A stretch of 46,031 nucleotides of DNA from positions 1 through 46,031 of the forward strand of contig JAPLHP010000074.1 in NCBI GenBank assembly GCA_026389585.1. The letters run 5' to 3'. Below, piece by piece: positions 42,251-46,031 of the stretch (positions are counted from its first letter, which is position 1; each line of letters begins with the position of its first letter). The position numbers and the translations under genes were made by a program. The notes beneath the pieces were generated by a model that had not been told where the DNA came from, ran no database searches, and was given only the letters and a program-made list of their open reading frames with translations. This DNA comes from Chloroflexota bacterium. GTDB lineage: Bacteria > Chloroflexota > Dehalococcoidia > UBA2247 > RBG-13-53-26.

Positions 42251-43205
42251 ATAAGAGCGTCGTGTAGGGAAAAATGACCACAGGGCTATTGTTGTCCAGC
42301 GCAAAGAAGATCGCCGGCAGCAGATAGGCAACGGACTTACCAATGCCAGTGCCTGCTTCTACGACAAGGTGCTGCCCGTTGTTCAAGGCTTTGGCCACTT
42401 CCTGCATCATGGAGACCTGACCCGGACGGTACTCAAAGCCCGGGAAAGCCTCTGCCAGCGGACCCCCTTCGCTTAGAAAAGCGGTCAGCCGGTCCAGGTC
42501 CAGCGGTTTGAGGACGCTGTCAGGTACCAGTGGTTTCCTCTCCGGCAGATCCAGGGCCTGCGGGTTGAAGTCCGCTACCCAGGACTCTCTGTCCCACAGG
42601 GAAACTTCACCTACTTTGCTCCTCTCCAGGTCCAGGAATATGGAGCGCCACGGCCAGTTGGCAGCCATGGTCAGGCGATTGATCTCCGCAACCAGAGGGA
42701 GGTCCAGTTGAGAAGCCTTATCCAACAGCGACAGGAACACCTCTTTGCCCATCACAGCATCGGCCAGGGCACGGTGCTGCACAGGGTAAGGCCTCTCCAG
42801 TTGCTTGGCCAATGCGATCAGACTGTAGTCCGTGAGCTGGGGGAGAAGGATGTTCGCCACATCGAGAATATCAAAGGTCGTGTTGGAGAAGCTCAGCCCT
42901 TGAGCACGAAGGAAGTTCAGGTCAAACTGGATACTCTGCCCTACAATGGGACAGTCTCCGATAAAAGAGAGCAGCCCATCCGATACTGCTGGAAAGGAAG
43001 GGGCGGGTTCCAGTTCCTCCGCGGTAATGCCCGTGAGCAGACGGATGCGGTAGGGAAGCGGGCACTGAGGATTGACCATGGTGTGGAAGATCTCCAGCAC
43101 CTTCTCACCCTTAAACTTGACCGCACCTATCTCAATGATGCGGTCCTTTTCCGGATCAAGCCCGGTAGTCTCCAGGTCGAGCGAGACACATGTCTGGCTA
43201 ATCAT
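42228..43205 (-). CDS. dinG: DinG-like protein, DEDD exonuclease and first helicase motifs (broken by artefact)
   Basis: This is the upstream part of the same gene. It begins with a DnaQ-like exonuclease: SLDLETTGLD (about 8-17), GITAEEL, GQSIQFDLNFL and HRALADAVMG. Then comes helicase Walker A VVEAGTGIGKSVAYLLPAI. Homology ends at PVVI (codon 42275-42273), after which the reading enters the adapter-derived FPYTTLLSPGTANE and stops. The exonuclease-helicase fusion is the Bacillus DinG form. The start is ATG 43205. It lies downstream of the DedA-like gene on the minus strand. Confidence 0.88.
   Translation of the reverse strand: MISQTCVSLDLETTGLDPEKDRIIEIGAVKFKGEKVLEIFHTMVNPQCPLPYRIRLLTGITAEELEPAPSFPAVSDGLLSFIGDCPIVGQSIQFDLNFLRAQGLSFSNTTFDILDVANILLPQLTDYSLIALAKQLERPYPVQHRALADAVMGKEVFLSLLDKASQLDLPLVAEINRLTMAANWPWRSIFLDLERSKVGEVSLWDRESWVADFNPQALDLPERKPLVPDSVLKPLDLDRLTAFLSEGGPLAEAFPGFEYRPGQVSMMQEVAKALNNGQHLVVEAGTGIGKSVAYLLPAIFFALDNNSPVVIFPYTTLLSPGTANE
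42249..42272 (-). other. Illumina adapter sequence embedded in dinG
   Basis: AAGAGCGTCGTGTAGGGAAA at 42253-42272 is identical to part of the reverse complement of the TruSeq universal adapter / read-1 primer, and the AGAT just before it (42249-42252) also matches the adapter once CGG is missing. It lies in helicase motif Ia of dinG. Around 22 bases sit where six codons (18 bases) are expected, giving the +1 shift that splits the gene. Confidence 0.93.
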
Positions 43206-43246
43206 AGGCCCCCGAACATCTCATCATTCTTCAATTAGATATAGGC

Positions 43247-43903
43247 CTAGCCCGAAAATGGGGAGCCTACCCAGCGAGGCAAATGCGAGAGGAGATTCTC
43301 AAAAATCCAGGTGTAGAAATAGATCTCGATAATGGCGCGGGGCAGCCGGCCCACGAAGGTGAAGAAAAGGAACTTGGTCAGCGACAATTTCAGCGATCCG
43401 GCAGCAATCCCAACGAAGTCAAAAACGAAAAGGGGCAGAAAGGCAAAGGTGACAACACTAAGCCAACCATGACGCTTCATCCAGCCCTCCGCCGCCCTGT
43501 ATCTCTGAAAACGCTCCAAATGGAATAGACGCCGCCCCCCGTAGCCCACGTAATAGCTGGTCACTTCTCCCAGCGTGCTGCCCACAGCGGCTACCAACGC
43601 CACCAGGAGCGGATTGCCAACCGCAGCGACAACCACATTCAGCGCCTGCCCCGGGAAAAAGAAATGGACAGGCACGACAACGCTCAGAGAGGGCAGCAGG
43701 TTTGCCAGGAAGACACCGAGGTAGCCATATCTCCTGAGCTCCGTCAATTGTATCGGCGGGAGGAAATGAACCAACACCACCAGAAGGGCAAGAAAGGCAA
43801 AGGAAATGCCGATCAAGGCCAGAAGGGCTTTCACCCTCCTGGGGGTGATCTGAGGAACTGCCTCTTGTATTTCAACTATGAATTCGCCGGCTTTCATTTT
43901 CAA
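43247..43903 (-). CDS. DedA/VTT-domain membrane protein
   Basis: This 218-residue integral membrane protein belongs to the SNARE-associated/DedA (VTT) family: a first helix near 27-45, the re-entrant LPSLSVVVPVHFFFPGQALNV, GSTLGEVTSYYVGYGGRR (the conserved G-E-x3-Y-x2-G), and FLPLFVFDFVGIAAGSLKLS near the end. Family members are thought to scramble or flip phospholipids or undecaprenyl phosphate. The ATG at 43903 overlaps the ispE stop by four bases. It lacks part of the F/Y..R..P..R motif of bacterial undecaprenyl-phosphate flippases, so function is open. Confidence 0.88.
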   Translation of the reverse strand: MKMKAGEFIVEIQEAVPQITPRRVKALLALIGISFAFLALLVVLVHFLPPIQLTELRRYGYLGVFLANLLPSLSVVVPVHFFFPGQALNVVVAAVGNPLLVALVAAVGSTLGEVTSYYVGYGGRRLFHLERFQRYRAAEGWMKRHGWLSVVTFAFLPLFVFDFVGIAAGSLKLSLTKFLFFTFVGRLPRAIIEIYFYTWIFENLLSHLPRWVGSPFSG

Positions 43904-44763
43904 AGGGTCCCGGCCAGATAGGCTTCCACCCTCTCCTTCTTCAGGCGTTTACAGATTTCCTCACCCTCAGCCCTGTCATTCACCAACGTGAAAAGGACAG
44001 GCCCCGCGCCGGCCACGTGTACCTCGGTCGCTCCGGCAGCCAGAAAGCGCTGCCAATACCCATCAAGCCCCGGAAAGAACGATGGGGCCACATAGTCGAA
44101 TACATTATAACAGACACGGGTGGTAGCCCTTTCACCTTCCTCTATCAACCTGGCCATCCTCCGGGTGTGTTGTCCGCGGGTGAACCGGGAAGGGTCCAGC
44201 CGGGCATACATTTTCTGTGTCTTGCCGCTTACATTGACAGGGGGCCTGATTAAGACAACCCAGGTCTTGGACAGAGAAGGCAACGTCACTACCCTGTCGC
44301 CTCTCCCCCGTACCAGGGCTGTAGTACCGCCGGAAACAAAGAAAGATACGTCAGAACCCAAACCTGCCGCTATCCCCTGCAGCTTCCCCGGGGCCAGCTT
44401 CAGACCCCAGATTTCATTAAGGCTTTGCAGGGTCGCCGCAGCATCGCTACTGCCACCGCCGAGTCCACCGGCCAGCGGAATAGACTTCTCCAAATGTATT
44501 GCCACGCCGTGGTCCGGACCGGCGACAGCCTGCACCAATCTGGCTGCCCTGAAGACCAGGTTGGTCGGGGAAGCCAGCTCCGGAACGTTGCAGGTTATAA
44601 AGATATGCTCATGCGGTTCAAAGGTAAGGACATCGGCAAGGTCAATGGCCTGCATGACGCTGGCAATCTCATGATAACCATCCTCACGCTGGCCCAGAAC
44701 CTCGAAGGTGAGGTTGATCTTGGCGTAAGCCTTACGGGGCTTGACTGCAGACTTACTCTTCAT
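43900..44763 (-). CDS. ispE: 4-diphosphocytidyl-2-C-methyl-D-erythritol kinase
   Basis: This 287-residue GHMP kinase phosphorylates CDP-ME in the MEP isoprenoid pathway. AYAKINLTFEVLGQREDGYHE at the N-terminus gives the catalytic lysine and substrate loop, PLAGGLGGGSSDAAATL (about 91-107) is the ATP-binding motif, and the C-terminal HVAGAGPVLFTLV fits motif 3. The length is typical. ATG 44763 lies inside the last codons of rsmA (11-base overlap). Confidence 0.95.
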   Translation of the reverse strand: MKSKSAVKPRKAYAKINLTFEVLGQREDGYHEIASVMQAIDLADVLTFEPHEHIFITCNVPELASPTNLVFRAARLVQAVAGPDHGVAIHLEKSIPLAGGLGGGSSDAAATLQSLNEIWGLKLAPGKLQGIAAGLGSDVSFFVSGGTTALVRGRGDRVVTLPSLSKTWVVLIRPPVNVSGKTQKMYARLDPSRFTRGQHTRRMARLIEEGERATTRVCYNVFDYVAPSFFPGLDGYWQRFLAAGATEVHVAGAGPVLFTLVNDRAEGEEICKRLKKERVEAYLAGTL

Positions 44764-45616
44764 GATGGTGCATCTCCTCGAGTATCTCCGCCCACTCCTG
44801 GAGATTGAGGGTCTCTGCCCGGCGTTTTGGGTCTATCTTTGCCTTCTCCAGCAACTCGGCAGCGTCCCGGGGCAATATGCCCAGGCCCTGGGATAATGAA
44901 TTCCGCAGTTGCTTCCGCGGTGCGCTGAAGCCGGCCCGAACCACATCAAAAAAGTCGCTGGTCCGGGACACCGCGACCGGAGGCTGTTTATAAAGCTCGA
45001 CGCGGAGTATGACAGAGTCCACCTTGGGCGGAGGGTAGAAGCTTTTAGATGGCGCATGACCGGCGATAGTCGGCTTGCCGTAGAACTGGACGCTCACGGC
45101 GAGTATGCTCATGTCACCGGGCTGCGCTACAATCGCTTTCCCCACCTCCTTCTGGACCATGATCACCATAATGGAAGGCTTGAGAGACGCTTCCAGAAAA
45201 TGCCTGAGGATGGGAGAGGTAATGTAATAAGGGATATCGGCCACCACCTTGTAGCCGGGCGAGTCACCCTCCACCCCAACCCCGGCCAGAAGCAACCCCG
45301 GATCAGTCCGGAGCACATCCGAGGTGACGATAGTGATATTAGGTATCCCGGCCACAATTTCGCTCAGCGCAGATGCCATGGCATTATCTGCCTCAACAGC
45401 AATGACTCTGCCCGCATGCATAGCCAGCTCTTTGGTCAAGACACCCAATCCCGGGCCAACCTCGATCACCACATCCTCGGGAGTCAGATCTGCCGCCGAG
45501 ACTATACGGTGCAGCACCTGTCTATCAACAAGGAAATGCTGGCCCAGGCTCTTCCTCGCCCGGAGGCCGAAATGACCCAGTAAGCCCTTTACCTCTGCAG
45601 TCGGCGACCTTGCCAT
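44753..45616 (-). CDS. rsmA: 16S rRNA (adenine1518/1519-N6) dimethyltransferase
   Basis: This 287-residue KsgA enzyme dimethylates two adenines of the helix-45 loop during 30S maturation. SLGQHFLVD (23-31), the SAM motif VIEVGPGLGVLTKE (50-63) and ADIPYYITSPIL (126-137) are seen. The catalytic N-L/I-P-Y motif appears as D127-I-P-Y; Asp is allowed in N6-adenine methyltransferases in general but is unusual in KsgA. The start is ATG 45616. It leads the rsmA-ispE-dedA-dinG operon. Confidence 0.94.
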   Translation of the reverse strand: MARSPTAEVKGLLGHFGLRARKSLGQHFLVDRQVLHRIVSAADLTPEDVVIEVGPGLGVLTKELAMHAGRVIAVEADNAMASALSEIVAGIPNITIVTSDVLRTDPGLLLAGVGVEGDSPGYKVVADIPYYITSPILRHFLEASLKPSIMVIMVQKEVGKAIVAQPGDMSILAVSVQFYGKPTIAGHAPSKSFYPPPKVDSVILRVELYKQPPVAVSRTSDFFDVVRAGFSAPRKQLRNSLSQGLGILPRDAAELLEKAKIDPKRRAETLNLQEWAEILEEMHHHEE

Positions 45617-45699
45617 CTCAGATCACGATATCCTGTAAATCAAAAAGGGTCGTGCACCCACTTTTGGCCTCGCCCTATGGCTTTCCATCACTTGGACGG

Positions 45700-45797
45700 C
45701 TCCAACCAGGAGAACCTGTGGCACCCAGAACGGGCTACTTACCGCTGCTTCCTTCCGGACCTGACGGACTTCGTAGTGTCCTGCCGCACAGGGCCCA
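45700..45797 (-). ncRNA. ffs: SRP RNA (4.5S-type, small)
   Basis: Read on the minus strand, GTCAGGTCCGGAAGGAAGCA is the nearly invariant helix-8 Ffh-binding segment of bacterial SRP RNA. Flanking CCTGTGCGGCA and TGCCACAGG pair to give the long hairpin. The size is about 98 bases with ends estimated from pairing, so each end may be off by several bases. It targets inner-membrane proteins with Ffh. It lies upstream of rsmA on the same strand. Confidence 0.92.
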
Positions 45798-45861
45798 GTC
45801 TTCAATACCGCTCAATTGAGTCAGTCCCACAAGACAACAGGCCGGGAGTAGGAATTCAGCC

Positions 45862-45983
45862 CCGCTATAGCGGATTTCGGGTACAGGGCACCGCTAACTC
45901 CCCACCTAGCACGACCCAAAGCCAATGTTAGTCTCCCCCGCGGCTCTTGTCAAAGCACAACATCACAAAAGCACAACATCACA
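45862..45983. repeat. Palindrome and tandem repeat at the right edge
   Basis: CCGCTATAGCGG (45862-45873) is a perfect palindrome. AAAGCACAACATCACA is repeated twice with no gap (45952-45967 and 45968-45983), followed by TGTTG that can pair with the second CAACA. Nothing else is recognisable between the SRP RNA and the edge. Confidence 0.65.
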
Positions 45984-45989
45984 TGTTGT

Positions 45990-46031
45990 TGTCCAGCGAA
46001 AATGTCACCCTAATTGTTCAGCGAATTTGTC
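45990..46031. mobile_element. Possible IS21-like element end
   Basis: TGTCCAGCGAAAATGTC (45990-46006) and TGTTCAGCGAATTTGTC (46015-46031) are near-copies spaced 25 bases apart. Multiple short repeats with TGT...TGTC pattern are typical of IS21-family ends. No transposase is in the window, so this is a tentative call; it could also be an array of binding sites. Confidence 0.3.

Noticed and set aside
42228-43205. Two separate genes (exonuclease and helicase) in place of dinG
   Set aside because: Walker A lies in the first part and the DEAH box in the second, and the break contains adapter sequence, so it is one gene.

Overview
The window looks like a contig from an uncultured Dehalococcoidia-like Chloroflexota. 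The inference rests on an 11-subunit complex I operon (nuoABCD-HIJKLMN) with no nuoE, nuoF or nuoG in or next to it, on two cobalamin-binding radical SAM proteins, on several crotonases, and on general gene content. A 20-base exact match to an Illumina adapter inside dinG suggests the sequence is a short-read assembly. No marker gene here settles the taxonomy.

Layout. 1-2.9 kb: a PerR/Fur repressor with its own promoter, a repeat-rich spacer, a crotonase and a GNAT acetyltransferase. 3.0-5.8 kb: an ABC-2 type exporter (ATPase and permease) followed by a 6-phosphofructokinase. 5.9-9.0 kb: a B12/radical SAM protein, a membrane-anchored YiiX/NlpC-like hydrolase and an SDR-type nucleotide-sugar or NAD(P)-dependent epimerase. 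9.2-17.6 kb: an accessory island that resembles a defence locus. It holds an unknown protein, a coupled ComF-like phosphoribosyltransferase and SLOG protein, a decayed ATPase remnant, and an operon of ParB-like protein, SNF2-type helicase and DUF3883/PD-(D/E)xK protein (the last with an in-frame TGA), divergent from a beta-class DNA methyltransferase. A tRNA-Lys and a partial second copy of its 3' half lie at the right side, as expected at an integration site.

17.8-25.5 kb is housekeeping and acyl-CoA metabolism: two tandem paralogous crotonases, a type-2-like isoleucyl-tRNA synthetase, an NDP-forming acyl-CoA synthetase alpha-type protein and a DegP/HtrA lipoprotein protease. 25.7-37.5 kb is the nuo operon on the minus strand. 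It is tightly coupled and carries two extra genes: a B12/radical SAM protein between nuoC and nuoD, joined by ATGA overlaps on both sides, and a DUF2007-like 64-residue protein between nuoK and nuoL. 37.6-40.4 kb is a plus-strand operon of MBL hydrolase, Mut7-C RNase-like protein, CCA-adding enzyme and zinc-ribbon protein. 40.4-45.8 kb on the minus strand holds SRP RNA, rsmA, ispE, a DedA-like protein and dinG. The right edge carries short repeats that resemble an IS end.

The best candidates for something undescribed are the methyltransferase / ParB-like / helicase / DUF3883 module with the PRTase-SLOG pair beside it, and the radical SAM gene embedded in the complex I operon. The dinG frameshift should be treated as an assembly artefact and not as biology.
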